The notes below the pieces were generated by a model. That model worked only from the letters and a program-made list of their open reading frames with translations, ran no database searches and had not been told where the DNA came from. From positions 379,972-443,971 of the forward strand of contig LSYV01000015.1 in the NCBI GenBank assembly GCA_001584585.1: a stretch of 64,000 nucleotides of DNA. The letters run 5' to 3'. This document shows, piece by piece, positions 23,446 to 36,004 of the stretch (its first letter is position 1; each line of letters starts with the position of its first letter). Source of the DNA: Gonium pectorale. Its lineage: Eukaryota; Chlorophyta; Chlorophyceae; Chlamydomonadales; Volvocaceae. A program made the position numbers and the translations under genes.

Positions 23446-26400
23446 ATGGCTGCCGCTCAGAGTCACGCGGCTCCTCGTGATGATGCTCTAAAGGAACCCC
23501 TGCTTGCTGCGGAGCAACACGCAGCTCAAGATGCGCCTCATTCTTCACACGACATCGCTGAGCGTGGACAGTCGCAGGAGCTCGCGGAGCAAAAGGCCGC
23601 CGCCCTGCGGCGAACCACGACATGGCAGACCGTGACGGCGCTGCTTACCCTGCAGCTCGGCTGGGGGTTGTGGTTGCTACCCTGCGACTTCGCCCGATTG
23701 GGGTGGATCGGAGGTTTCGGTAAGTGCCTCGAGTTGCTGTATTGACGTTTGCTCGAGGCTGCTGGCATCATCGGAATTGGGCCTTGGTTGTGGCAACTGC
23801 AGGTGTTCTCATTACCCTAGCCCTGTCAACAGCCTACTCTGGGACGCTCTTCTCCCGGCTCTACGCTTCTGTGCCAAACTCAGGTGAATGTTGTATGTCG
23901 CACCAACATGTTAGCCAGACCAGCGCTACGCGGCCTGGACCTACCGTCGTACGGTCCTACAGTACCTGCAACCCTCATTCACGGTCATTCACGGTCATGC
24001 ACGGTCATGCACGTCATTGCACACACGACGTGTCATCCCCATCAACCGTGAAGCCGCCTTGGCCGCCTTGCCCGCCCCGCGCCCGTCGCATGTTTAAAAC
24101 CGTGTTGGATTGACCTTCTTTGTTGCCTTGGGTGCCGTCCCTGTTCCGATTGCAGTCCTTTTTGGCGATATTGGCGAGGCTGCGCAAGGCCCCAAGGGTC
24201 GCGCGCTCGTGTATGCCACCATCTACTCCCTGGATGCCACGCGGTGTATCATCCTGCATCTGGCGGCGACGCAAAGTTTGTACCATGGCGTTGCGCCACT
24301 GCTCAGCGACGGCCTGCCCCTGTGGCAATGCTCTGTCATTGTGGGAGTCGTCGTGCTGCTTTTGGGTCAAATCAGGTAAGGTAGGGGGTGGTTCCCCTTC
24401 GTGACCCTGATCGTACCAAGGATATACCAGACCGCGGCCTGCGTCCGCACGCTTGGTTGCTTGCCGCTTGGTGCACGGGTGCCTTTGGGTGAAGGTGGCC
24501 AAGGCCAAGTGCATCCTGCTGCCCGCCGAGCACTGGAGTTCCCCCTTCACCCTTCCAGGTACCTAACGCAACTGAGCTCCTTCTTCATGGCAGGCACCAT
24601 GGCCCAAATGGTTGCCCTCGCGATTGTGGTGTACGACCTCGTCGCTCGCGCAGGTGCAGCGCGCTTTGATGCGTACGTCTCGTTGCCCTTCCGTCCGTGT
24701 CGTTGCGCCCATGAGTCCAGCTAGGCCGCTGCTTCGTCCACAGGCCGTAGCGCCATGAGCTGATGTCTGCAAACAGTTGAACGTGTACGGTGTGGCTTCC
24801 TCGACAGCCGTGCAAGGGCCACGCGACCGTGCATTATGCTCGACGGGCTCTCTGGGCCCATCCCCGCCAGGGCCTCCCGGAGGTGACGGCCCAAGCGCTA
24901 CCGGCCTCCTCCGCGGCACCACCCGCCACGACCCCGAGCTGTACCGCTCCGTCATGATCCCCTCCGAGCTCGCTTCGGGCAACTGGGCACCCGCGGCGAT
25001 GGCCGTCCTGAACATGATATTTGGTACGCGCTTGCGTTGAAGGCAGGATTCGGCCCGCAAGCGTGCCATGCGTTGGTCCTGTCATGCCTGACTGGAATGT
25101 GCAGCCCGTCGCTTCCGTGTGCGGCACCCAGCAACTAATCTCGCAATGTTCCGTGCCATACCACCACAGCGTACGGCGGCCAGTTCGCGTTCCTCGAGCT
25201 CATCACCAGCATGAAGACTCCCGGGCGCTTTCCCCTTGCGGTCACGGCATGTACGGCAATCATGACTGTTCTGTATGGAGGTTTTGGCGCCACCGGCTAC
25301 TGGTCCAAGGGCGCAAGCGTGCACGGCATCGTCATTTTCAACATGACACCAGGGCCCGCTGCCCGGGTGGCTGCTTGCTTCATCTTCCTGCAGGTATGGA
25401 GATCCGTATGTCATGCATTCAGCCTTACATCTGCGCGCAACTAGCCACAGCTGGGACTTTCAAAACAAGCACGATTGTTGGAAAGATCCACCGAAAGGCT
25501 CGGTTGGTCGCAAGGCCCACGACCACGAATCTGGTAATCCCCTTCGCCGTGATGTGGCTCCGTGTCGCTGTTCTGTGGTTCAGGCGCTGGCCCAGTACCT
25601 GGTGAACCTGAACGTATGGACGCACAACCTGCTGGTTCTGCTGTCTCGTCGGGGCACCCCGGCCGAGGGAGAGAGCTGGGCTGAGGTGCGTTCCTTTACA
25701 GGGGTCACCTGCTGTCCCACCAATTAGACTGAGCCTGTTGCCTCCTGCGACATCCTCACTGGTGAGCTTTTCCTTTTCCGCATGGAAGGTTGTCGTTCGT
25801 GGACAACGCGTGTCGCCGTGGCCTGCGCTGACCCGCAGGGTGAGGGCCACGCGAGCACAGGTGACCACAAGAGCAGCCACGTGAGGCGGGAGCGGCCCGT
25901 GCGTCGCACAGAGGGACATGACGCTTGCTTGTCGTTGGTGTCTCTAGACATGCATCCAGGTTAACCCGATACAACCTTGCGAGACCGGCCCAGCTGTGGG
26001 CCAGCTCGTCGTACAGTCGCCTCGTTTACTGAAGACCCAGCAGGGGCGTTGCTGCCGATCCCGACGACTGCCGCTGGATCACTGACGCGGTTTTCCCGAA
26101 TCCCCTGCTGCCTTCAGTGGCTGGCTGCGACCGCCTTTGTGGCTGCTTACTCCGCCGTGATTGCCGTGGCCGTGCCTTTCTTCTGCACCCTTGGTAAGCA
26201 AGGCATGACGGGGGATGTCACTGATGTGCGCAAGCAACAGACGCGGACGGCGGAGAGCAGGACGGCGCTGCCCCAGTAGCATGTTGCAACCGTGCCCGTC
26301 GTACGACATCACGTACATGTGCTACATGATTTCTTGCTTCGATTGCAATTGTTGTTACCGACACGTATGGTGTATGGTTGGCGTACGTTAACAGATTGAG

Positions 26401-26753
26401 ATACAGCTATCGAAATAGTTCAGCGTGTCTGCGGCCGGGTGCTCATTGGAACAGCGCTCTAGCCACGCTGCATTCTCGAACATTTTCTTTACTTGCCGTC
26501 GGAAACACAGTCTCCCCATCCACCCTTTGGACCCGGCTCCACAGTTGGCTTGGTGACCAGCGTGACCTACCTGACCTGTGCCTACACGCTGCCGGCCTGG
26601 TTCGCTCTCAAGCTCCTGCGCAACAGCCTTGGATCCGTGGAGAGGGTCTGGCTCACTGCCCTAATCCCGTTGTCCATTGCGCTCAGCGCCGTTGGGTTCG
26701 CCGCTTCAATCAAGACTTACATCACCGAACGTTCTGGCGGCGAGGGCATGTGA
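23446..26753 (+). CDS. Amino-acid permease, AAAP (amino acid/auxin permease) family
   Basis: Nine exons: 23446-23719, 23803-23883, 24156-24375, 24559-24653, 24808-25023, 25170-25393, 25584-25685, 26118-26193 and 26545-26753. They join to 498 residues with matching phases. The ATG at 23446 opens a hydrophilic N terminus of about 55 residues, followed by helix 1 (QLGWGLWLLPCDFARLGWIG), typical of AAAP carriers. Further landmarks are LFGDIGEAAQGPKGR, YSLDATRCIILHLAATQS, YGGQFAFLELITSMKTPG and LYGGFGATGYWSKG, all in the order seen in this family. About eleven helices are expected. Role: proton-coupled import of amino acids across the plasma or an internal membrane; the substrate is not predictable. 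The start of exon 5 (24808) is the least certain splice site, and the short linker it adds, rich in Gly and Pro, may be partly intron. Stop TGA at 26751-26753. Confidence 0.85.
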
Positions 26754-28366
26754 TGTTGCCCACCAGCACGGCGCAGGCGCTGACCTCGTGCTTGGTGAGT
26801 GCTGACTGTCTCAAGAGCAGGCTGTTAGAATCAGAAAGGGTCAGGCTCGTGCCTTTCCTGATTCCGTTTCCTTTTCCGATCCCTGCCAGGTCACCTTGGG
26901 CGAGCAAGCTTTCGTAATGCATACGCACGGCCCCGTATTGGGCTGGCGCCGAGCGGATGTTTGGCGCACGGGCGCTGCTGTGAACGGCCAACCATGGCAT
27001 AGGATGATTCAACTAGTGATTCGTTTGCGGTTGATGTGTACGGCGGGGCACAACCGTCTATGTCGCCCTGGAAAGTATTCTGAGAAGAATTTTGCAGTGC
27101 GGGTGCACTGCTGGCGTGATTGCTCGCATAAGAAGGCGGTGTTAGGTGCTCCTTCGGCGCTACGGGGCACCGGGTGGATGGGCGCGCAAGTACGGATGCA
27201 CGAATACGGGCATCTGCGCGCTGCGGCGTTCATGATGCAAATAGAAGTACGCTTGTTGATACGCGATGTGGTGCAGCATAGTTTTGGAACGCCGCGAGGC
27301 TTACTCCTGTCCGACGGCATAACTTCATTGGTCTTGCGCGTTGTAGGCGATAGCGAACAGTTATGTGTACGCTCCTGTTCCACCGCAGTGCGTGGCAGCG
27401 GCACCGACCAATCCGCGCAAGCAGGTATGCGCCCCAGCCAACGGAGTTCGTGCTGTGTATACCTCTCAGGGCGGTCGCTATCAATGGATTCCAGTGTTTT
27501 CCTGTCGTACTGTCATTCATGCAGCTTTCTGTGTCCAGGAGGCAAATCTACCTGATGGTGGATGAAGGCTGTATGGTGGAATTAATGTTTTGTTACGCCG
27601 CCCCTGAACGGGCTGTTACAGAGCATTATGGGCGCTTCATTAGGAAAGTGTTGCACTGTGCGGCGGCCTGTGCCGGCGCAAATGCGATGCAGACCCATGG
27701 GCCCATGTGCATCCTCATGGAGATGTAGGCTTAATCCTCCCCTTGTAACCGAACACTTGCGTACCAAGAACGTGTATGCAAGCCGGAGGACGAAGCATTG
27801 GATGAAGATGCCGATAAGATTACACGCTGAATGCCAAATCTCCACCTATGTCCCCATTTCTAAGTGCTCATTCATTAATGCAGTCGGAGTACAAGGCTTG
27901 TTTAGCATATCAACCTTCTCCGGCTGTCCTACATTTTAATTGCCGTCAGGGCTTGTAAAACGAAATAAACATCAATCCTAAGTGAACTAGTATCTTTGTT
28001 CGCAGAATCCAGAGCCGAAATCCCCAAACTCATTCGTCCCGCATGCGGCTGAGGTACTGCCTAACTATGACATGAGGCGCCTTGGCGCGGTTATAAAGAC
28101 AGGATGTAACCGCCTGACACAACCGGAGATGACGGAACGGCTTTCCAGGAAGCCATGAACCGACACCGTCGCAACTCCCCTTCCGTTTGTAATAGCATCA
28201 AGACAAGCAGATTGGGAACGTCGAGCTGCAAGGCGCTCGGGTGAGTCCGGAACAAACAAACGGACAGCCAATACACAGCCAATTGCAGTGTTTCCTTTTT
28301 ACTAACGCACGACAACGCACTCACTAGTTCAAGAACACACAAGCACATGCGTGTGAAGCTTGGATG
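26754..28366. other. Convergent 3' region between the permease and paralogue copy A
   Basis: No exon recognised. The left part is probably the 3' UTR of the permease up to the TGTAA at 27744 or 27954, and the right part lies past the 3' end of the minus-strand gene. Open frames here are short, hydrophobically random and use rare codons. Confidence 0.5.
27744..27958 (+). terminator. Two candidate TGTAA poly(A) signals for the permease
   Basis: TGTAA occurs at 27744-27748 and 27954-27958, about 1.0 and 1.2 kb beyond the permease stop. Either would give a 3' UTR of a length seen in volvocine algae. The choice cannot be made from sequence alone. Confidence 0.4.
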
Positions 28367-28371
28367 TTACA
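28367..28371 (-). terminator. Candidate poly(A) signal TGTAA for paralogue copy A
   Basis: TTACA on the plus strand reads TGTAA on the minus strand about 600 bases after the copy A stop at 28967, a normal spacing for this lineage. Confidence 0.5.
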
Positions 28372-28966
28372 CTGCCAACGCCCAACGACGGTCGTACACA
28401 TCGTACCACATGAGGAGGACGACGTTGACTTAAGCATACCACGCAGGCAATTATTATGCTGATGTGCCGGCATTTATAACCACCCTGTCCCACAGGACAT
28501 GAAACAGTGCATGGCATACCGAGGCCCTTCACGTCCGCAAGATGTGCCCAGTCACAGAGGAACCAGAGGGCTATTAATCCCGCGTACATTCGAGTGCTCG
28601 TGTATCTCCCTCCGTCTGCGTTTTATCAGGGCCTACGTTGCCGCAGAGCGCCTACCAGATCCGCTGAGCCTAGCTGCTTCCTGCTAATGCGCCAACATGA
28701 GACCTCAACCTGCCGGCTCTTCCCTCGCCGCCCGTCAAGTCCTCGCCGTCAAGCCCACAAGCAAGGGAGCGCAGGTACAAGCCTGCGCTGTCTCATCGCA
28801 CAGGCCTTCTCTTCACACGACAAGCTGGTACCACGGAAGTGCATACAACTAAGCCGTCACGTCCCGCATGCGCTGCACGGGCGCCACAAGCCCATGAGCG
28901 TGGGGCCCGGGCGGCCACCCTGCAGTACTCAGCCCCGACAACATTTCTGCGCGCAGACGTGCGACA

Positions 28967-31900
28967 TCAGTACGGGGCCTCTGATTCCGCTGCCCTTGCT
29001 GAGTCTTGAAGCACCCAGGCGCGGAGATACCTCGACCCGCGCAGCGCTTGCTTCACCGCCTCCTCAGTGCCCCGTGCGTCGCTCCGCGCCAGCTGACCCG
29101 CCAGTTCGTCCGCCGCCCGCAGAAGGTCCTGAAGCTGGCGCCGCAAGTGGTCGAAGAGGGTCGCAGTCGCAGTCGCCAGATGCAGCTCCGGGCTGCTGGT
29201 GATGTACTGTACGACATCGCCACCGTCGGCACCGCCTACTGCGGCGGTCGCGGTAGCGGTGGCTGCATTGCCGCCGCTAACTGAGTTCCGCCGGGGAAGG
29301 AAATGCACATAGTCGCCGGACGGCAGGGCAATGTACACGCGCTGCGCGTCTAGGAATTGCGGGACGGCGCCTTCTGGGCAGGCGCCGGCAGCCGCGACCA
29401 GCAAGCCCTGGGCCTGGGCGCGCAGCTCCAGCTGCTCGGGAGTATAGTGGACGCGCAGCGCCCAGCTGTGCGGGAAGGTAAGTGAATTGCGGAGCAAAAT
29501 ATACGTTACCAGCGCGCACCCGGTGTAAGCCATATAAAACAGCGTGGCAGCACAACATGTGAAAGGTCTTCAGCGACCAGCAGGCGTCAGGCTGTCTCCG
29601 CATGCTACGAGTCCGGGACCATCCGGGCATCCTGGCGCCACCCAGGGTGCAAGAGAAGGTCCATCAAGAAGTCTCACCCGCCATTCATTCCCGCCAGCGG
29701 CGCAGTCGCCTCCGCCAGCCGCGCCGCCACGCCCGTCTCGCAGCTGCGCTGCAGCAGCAAGCCCCGGAGCTGAGCAGCGCTGCGGCCGCCCGCGGCGCGC
29801 AGGCGGAGGCGCAGCGGCGGCGGGGCACTGTCTGCAACCTGCCCGAGGTCGTGCTGCGAGACGCCGACTCTCGACATGTCCGCGAGACCCTCCTGCAGCC
29901 GGGCTCGGACGTCCCCGTCAAACCCCAGCAAGTTCAGCAGCCTACACGTCCGGGTTGGGAGCAGCGTGGCAGTGAGCGTCCGAGGTTTCCGAGTTGTCAA
30001 GCGCACCTGGAAGCGGGCAGACAGCCCACGTGCGCCTTGAGCACGAACGCAGCGTCACTAGTCTCATACCCACCTCCCGAACACCTCTCGATGGTAGGCG
30101 GCGCTGGCTTCCGGTACATTAACGGCAGCGGCCTCCTCACCAGCACCGGCGCCCTCCCCGGGCCCCAGGGCCACGTTGTCCAGCTGCAGCGTGTGCGGTG
30201 CGGGCCGAGGGTCCACGATGCCCCCGCCGGGCGGGACGCGCGCCATGATGGCCTCCATGGTCTCGATGAAGGACATGTTGGCCAGACGCGCGACCCCGCC
30301 AGCGGCGTCGCGTTGGTCAGGGTCGGCGCCGTGGCGCAGCAGCAGCTCCGCCAGCGCCGCGTCGCCCGCGGTGCAGGCCCAGTGGAGGGCACTGTAGCCC
30401 GCGCAGCCGAAGCCGCGGGCGGCGGTGGATGCCACGCCCGCGGGGCCGCATGCCTCGGCCTCAGCAGAGGTCGCCTCCTCGTCTGCCTCCTCCTCCTCCG
30501 CGGCGTCCGGCGGCGCCCCGCGCTCGAGCAGCTCCGAGACCTCCAGGTAGACAGCCGCGGCGGCAGTGGTGGCGGCGACGCCGGCGCCGGTGGCGGCCGC
30601 TAGACCTGCCGACGGGTTTGCTCCGGGAACAGTGAGGGAGGTTGGGCTGGCAGCGCCGGCAGCTGATGCACAGGCGAGCGCCCAGGAGCGCAACAGCGAG
30701 AGCAACTTCTGGCCGAGGTTCTTCCGCAGGGCCTCGGCATCCGTGAAGTCCATCTCCTTGGCCTGGACCAACCGAGACGAAGCCTCTCGGCTCACGGCTA
30801 CGCTGGTGCCGGCGCTGACACGGACGCCGTCGCTGCGGTCGCCAGCTGCGCCACCGGCCGGCTGCTGCGACAGCACTGAATCCTCTATAGGTGATCGCGG
30901 ATCCTGGTCAGCCGGGGAGGGCTGCGGCGCTGGCGGCGTCTGGGAGGAGGCCTCCTCCTGGGACAGCGAGCGAGGTGGGAGTTCCATGGCTGCAGACTGC
31001 GGGTGTGTGAGGAAGACGCCGAGTGAGTCGACTCGCTCCGCGGCCACGGCTTCCACCTGCGCAGGGGGGGGGATCCGGTCTATGCGTGTTTGAAAGCCAG
31101 CGCGACTGAGCATCACTACTAGCATGACGCGACACCAGCAGTACCCGGTAGCGTTACCCTCGTTGCAGTGCCCAGAGTGCGCTTCGCAGCATGTGACTCG
31201 CTACCGTACAAGGCTCGACCGTATGTGGCCCCACGCGACATAACACGCCACGCATAGACACTCTCCTCCCGCTCCGCCCCACCGCCATGCATCCCATCAC
31301 GCACATGCGCGTGTGGCCGCTTGGCGCTTGGTTCCACCATTGACCCAGGCGCCGGGGCGATTCCGGTTATCGCTGCCGCCGCGGCAGCGGCCGCCGCGAC
31401 GTCTTGCCGCGTCCGTCGGCTGCCCAACCTCGCCGCCGCCGATGCCCCTCCCGAAGTACGTTCTCCTGCTGCGTCCCCGTCTGAAACGCGCTCCGCTCGC
31501 GTTGAGGTCCCCACCGGCCCAGCCGGCGGAGCCGCCTCTGCCGCCGTCGCGCCAGCGCTCATTGCTGTGGCCGAGTCCTGCCCAGCCGTGCTGTTATTCA
31601 ATGAGTCTCCTGACAACTGGCTCGAGCGGCCGCCGTTTCCGTCGACTTGCCCGGCACTGTCCGCATCAAGCACCCCAACTGACATCTCGACCGCGTCGTT
31701 GCCGTGCTGCTGCCGGGAATCCAGCGCCGCTGCTCCGCCGTCCCCCGGCACCGGCATCGACATGAGGACGCCCCCGCTCGGCGGCGCATCCCCGCCAGGG
31801 ACGGTGCCGCTCGGCAGCCGGGCTGGGACGGGGGGACCTACCCCCGCGGGATGCGCGAATTGCAGGCCCTGAAAGGACTGGTAAGGGGTTATGCGCTGCT

Positions 31901-32763
31901 GCCCGGCAGGGCCGCCATCCGGGCCCGTTCGCTGCATGACATGTGGGCCAGACGGCTGTGGTTGTGGCTGCGGCGGCGGCGGCGGCCAGTAGCCGCCAGC
32001 GGCAGCTACGCCGGTGCTGGCTCCGCCCACTAGCAGCTGCCGTGTCTGTCCTTGCCAGAGCGCCAGCAGCTGCTCCTGCTGCTGCCTGAAAATCATTAGC
32101 TGCTGTTGATGCTGCAGCCGAGATTGCTGCTGCGCTGCCAGCAGCTGCTGCTGTTGCTGTGGTGGCAGCAGCTGGAACTGCTGGTCAGGCAGCTGTTTGT
32201 TGTCTGCTTGCAACAACAGCGGCGCCGGCACTGGCAGCATTTGGCCGTCGTGCGCGCCGCCGGCGCTGAGGCCGGTGGTGGCGCTTGGGACGGCGCCGCC
32301 GCCGCCCTCCTCGTCACCAAACGCCCCAAGCAGGGCGCTCCATGACAGGTCCGTGTTCAGAGGCAGCCCATCGATGAGGTCTTGCATGGAGCTGAGGCCC
32401 CCTAGGCTCATGGGCGCTGGGCCATCAAGATGCAAGTTCCGGCCGGGCTCTCCCTTCACGTGCACCAGCGATTCGCCTTGCTGCTGCGGCGGCGGCTGTT
32501 GCGGCAGCTGCCCCGGCTGCTGCGCCTGCGAGTGCTGCCCCGGCCCCTGTGGTGGTTGAGGCGGCTGCGGTGTCTGCGGGAGCTGCTGCGAATTGAGGCC
32601 CAGGCCGGGGTGGGTCGGCCCCATGCCGCCAAGCGCCGTCGCCTGTTGCTGGTTCTGCAGATTCTGCAACATTTGCTGAGGCACCCCGTATCCCACGCCC
32701 ACGCCCTGCAGGATCAGGTCTTGGCGGTTCAGCTGTTGGTGCGGCTGCTGTAGCTGCTGTTGT

Positions 32764-32795
<32 letters not shown>

Positions 32796-35700
32796 CTGTT
32801 GCTGCTGTTGAAGCATGTGCTGCTGCATCTGCATCTGCTGTTGCTGCTGTTGTTGTTGTAGCTGCAGCTGTTGCTGCTGCGCGGGGGCCATGGTCTGGAA
32901 CACCTGGAACTGCTGCTGCAGCTGCAGCTGGTTCTGACGCGCCTCTGCAGCGGCGCTTCCGCCCAGCATCCCTGTGTGGTGGCCCTGCAGCTGGTAAGGG
33001 CTCGGCTGCGCAGCCCCGTACAGGTCATACCCGCCGAAACCCATCCCTGGCTGCCCCGCCGCGCCCTGCTGGGCCTGCAGGATGGCAAGGTCCGGTGGCG
33101 ACTGCGGGGCATTGTGTTGCTGCTGCTGAGGCTGTTGGGGCTGGCCGAGCCCAATTGCCAGCGGTTGACCGAGGCCCGTGAGGGCCGCATCAGATGCCGT
33201 GGGGAGCCCCGGAGTGGAGCCCCGGCCTCCGGCCATGAAGGGACTGGGTCGCGTGCGCGTCGCCTGCGGCCCCATGCCGGGATAGCCGGGCGGCTGCGCA
33301 CCCGCCGGGCCCCCAGCCATGGGCACGAGCCGCGGGCCGCCTGGCACGCCCTGCTGCTGGAGCGCCTGCTCCTGTTGGAGCTGCTGTTGGTGCTGCAGCT
33401 GCTGTTGCTGTTGCACCTGCTGTTGCAGGTCATGTTGCTGTTGGTACAGTTGTTGTTGTTGCTGTTGGAATTGCTGCTGTTGCTGTATGCTCAGATGCGA
33501 GGCCGCCATGGCCCCGGGGTCCGGCGATGGACCACTCAGGCTAAGAGGTTCGTCGAAGCTGAGGCCCCGGCCCAGCGTCGGTGGTCCCATGGGCCGGAGC
33601 CCGCTCGGCCCAACGACGGGGATTGCTGGCATGGTCTGCCGCGCCCAGTTGTGTGGGAACGCGAGCAGCTGCTGTCCCCAAGCGGCAGTGCAGCGGATCA
33701 GAGACTCAAGATGCGGCAGCGCGCCCTGCCAGCCCAGCACGCAGCACGCCACGAATCCCACGTATCTGGAGGCAGGGGTCGCGTGACGGCAGGGAAGGGC
33801 ACCGGGCGTGTGTACGATATGTTTCAGAAGGTATGTGGCAGTGGGTGCAGTTGTCACGCGAACGGCTATGGCAGGCATGGAGCTGGATGTGCATGCTCCA
33901 TGCGCGTATCTGCATGTGCATGAAGGCGGGATCCGCAACAACTCACCCACACCTTTCCTAGGCGTCTTTGCAACCCTGTCTGAGCATAAGCTCCCAGTGA
34001 CTGCACGCGCCTTCAGATTCAGTGCCGGCTGTTGGCGCACCCGCAGGGCGCCCACCTGAACTGCTCGTGCACGATGCCCGGTGCCAGCGGCCCGCGGGTC
34101 TCCCGCAGCACGTTGGCCACGAAGCTCTGGACCACCTCCTGCTGCGCCGCGTAGGCGGGGCTGGTCGGCTGCGCCGTGGGCCAGTGCTGCGTGGCCTGCG
34201 GCGGCACCGAGCGCATCACACTGCTGGCGTCAGGCAAAACGCTGCCACGCGGCAGTCGCAGCGACCCTGGGCTCTGGTGTTTGAATGCCTACCCAGGTCA
34301 CGCAGGACGTAGTGCAAGATGCCAATGCTAGACAGCGGGTTTGGCCCAGGCGAAATACCTGCTTGAAGGCGCACATTACGTCCGATACAGCTAGGAAGCC
34401 CAGGGCTGGCGGGTTCTTGACGGGCGGGATGCCAACCGAAAAGCCGTCGCGCGCCTCCACCTTCATGTGGTTGAACTGAGGGGTACAGTGACATGGTCAT
34501 GGCACACCGAGCTCGTAAGGATGCAAAACCGTGCGGCAGGGCAAATGGCTAGTATTGGCCGCGTTGCACTCGTTAAATGCCTGCAGTGATCTATAGGCCG
34601 TCACAAAAATGCACAGCCTCATTAGTACCGACTAGCACACACCTTGGGCCTTCCCTGTGTGACCCGTAGCGGCCAGCGAACGGCGTAGTCTTCCTCCTGC
34701 TGCCGCTTGATCGCCCCCCGCTTTTCCACCGTGCGGCAAGCGCACTCGGGGTCGGGCCACGCCACATCCGGCCACCGGGACCAGTCGACCGCCGGAAAGG
34801 CCTCCACGAGCCGTGGCTGCATGGCCTGGGCGTGCCGAAATGGAAATACACGGGTTTCACGGGCGGCATTGCAACGGCACAAACTGCATCCCGAACTCGA
34901 TCGCAACATGCCGAGCAACGCTGAGCAGTCAGTATGATACGTGACGTGATTCGAGGCAGCATGGTGGCCTGTGCGCCCACCTGGATCCAAGCCTGCAGCG
35001 AGGAGACAATCTGCCCCTCGGGCTCGAAGCCCCGCTCCCCAACTAGCTTGCTGAGCCATTCTCGCGCCGCCGTGTACGTGGCCGTCGGCTGGTCGCCAGC
35101 AGGTTGGGACGTGGGTAGGTGCCGCGTTCCGTGCCAGAAACAGTAGGTGAAGGACTGCCATGCCGCTCGTAGCTGCGGGTCGATGTGCAGGTTGGGGTAG
35201 GTGACGGGGCTGCGTGGCTGCAGCAGCCGCTTGGACAGCACGATGGCCTGCTTGTGGTGCTCCCAGCCCAGGTCCGGCCAGAACCAGTCCAGGAACTGGG
35301 GCGGGTTACGGACAGGCTAGTTAATCGGAGGGGCGCAGGAGGATGCATGGAAGCATAGTCTCATATATGTGAACCGATGAGCCACAGAGGAGGCGGCAGG
35401 CAAGGCCGTTGAGCAGGGCCCTGACATTGGGATCGCCCTGGGGCCGCAGTAACAACGCTGCCTCGTTGATCTCTTGCAAATATGGGCCAAGATTACTGCC
35501 CACCTCCAGGAGCGCAGACATGTATTCCGACACGACCAGCAGCAGCTGCCAGTCCAGCGGAGCCCAGTAGTCCTCCGCGCTGTGGTAGGGGCCGATGCGC
35601 AGCAGTTCGGCGGCGATCTGCACGGAATGAGGGTTCAGTGATCAGGATGAACAGGACGATCAGGATTCAGCCTTAGCTGAGACAAGGAAGGAGGAGGGAT

Positions 35701-36004
35701 GGTTTGCCGCCATGCCGCGCGTTGAGGCGGTTAGTTGAGGCAACTACCCGTTTCCAGTGAGCAACCGCTGTCCCCATAAGCGCCAAAGGGCCAGTTCACT
35801 TAAACCGGCAGTTATAGATGCGATGTATCTGTACTCGCTGTTGGGTTGCGACTCGCGATAGATTCAACACGCTTTCGCGCTGTGAACCATGTGATGACAC
35901 CAAACAAACATTACCCTGAATTCCAGCAGGTGATACCCTCGGTGCACAGAGCCTTCATTCGTCCGCGCCTCTTCAACATGGGCGGGGAATTTATCGTGCG
36001 ATGC
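28967..36004 (-). CDS. Paralogue copy A: unknown conserved N-terminal domain, Gln-rich middle, ankyrin segment
   Basis: Exons in order: 36004-35915, 35617-35504, 35295-34981, 34816-34643, 34475-34359, 34195-34056, 33765-31305, 31056-30074, 29941-29678 and 29465-28967. These give about 1718 residues in phase; the initiator exon is not found. Exons 1-6 form a Trp-rich domain of about 315 residues shared with copy B (HDKFPAHVEEAR; YHSAEDYWAPLDWQLLLVVS; FLDWFWPDLGWEHHKQAIVL; FVANVLRETRGPLAPGI). Exon 7 starts with a hydrophobic stretch (YVGFVACCVLGWQGAL), then two polyglutamine tracts, the island PMSLGGLSSMQDLIDGLP and an Ala run before PGSMVEPSAKRP. Exon 8 carries an ankyrin-like unit (GYSALHWACTAGD, LLLRHGADPDQRD) interrupted by acidic sequence. 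The last exon contains LLRAADELAGQLARSD, also found at the end of copy B. I do not recognise the family. A Gln-rich regulator is possible, and membrane association of the hydrophobic stretch cannot be excluded. Confidence 0.72.
32731..32883 (-). repeat. Polyglutamine-coding repeat 1 in copy A
   Basis: CTG/TTG on the plus strand, read as CAG/CAA on the coding strand. It encodes an almost pure Gln tract with a few Met, Leu, Ala and His residues. Copy B has only short Gln runs at the matching place (around 40060-40140). Confidence 0.88.
33354..33489 (-). repeat. Polyglutamine-coding repeat 2 in copy A
   Basis: A second CAG/CAA-rich tract in exon 7 of copy A, N-terminal of the first, with interspersed Leu, His, Val and Tyr codons. 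It is absent from copy B, so it expanded in A or was lost from B. Confidence 0.85.

Noticed and set aside
27000..27560. Plus-strand frames between the permease and copy A
   Set aside because: Rare codons, no splice logic, no domain; most likely the 3' UTR of the permease.
28507..29202. Plus-strand open frame of 231 codons near the 3' end of copy A
   Set aside because: It overlaps the last copy A exon in antisense. The copy A frame is supported by similarity to copy B, while this one has no support.
31313..31872. Plus-strand open frames of 150-183 codons opposite copy A
   Set aside because: They mirror the Ala-, Pro- and Gln-rich coding strand of copy A, have no splice or start context and no recognisable domain. 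They are GC-driven shadows.
34019..34237. Separate small gene containing FVANVLRETRGPLAPGI
   Set aside because: It is exon 6 of copy A, matched by exon 6 of copy B with the same length and flanking splice sites.
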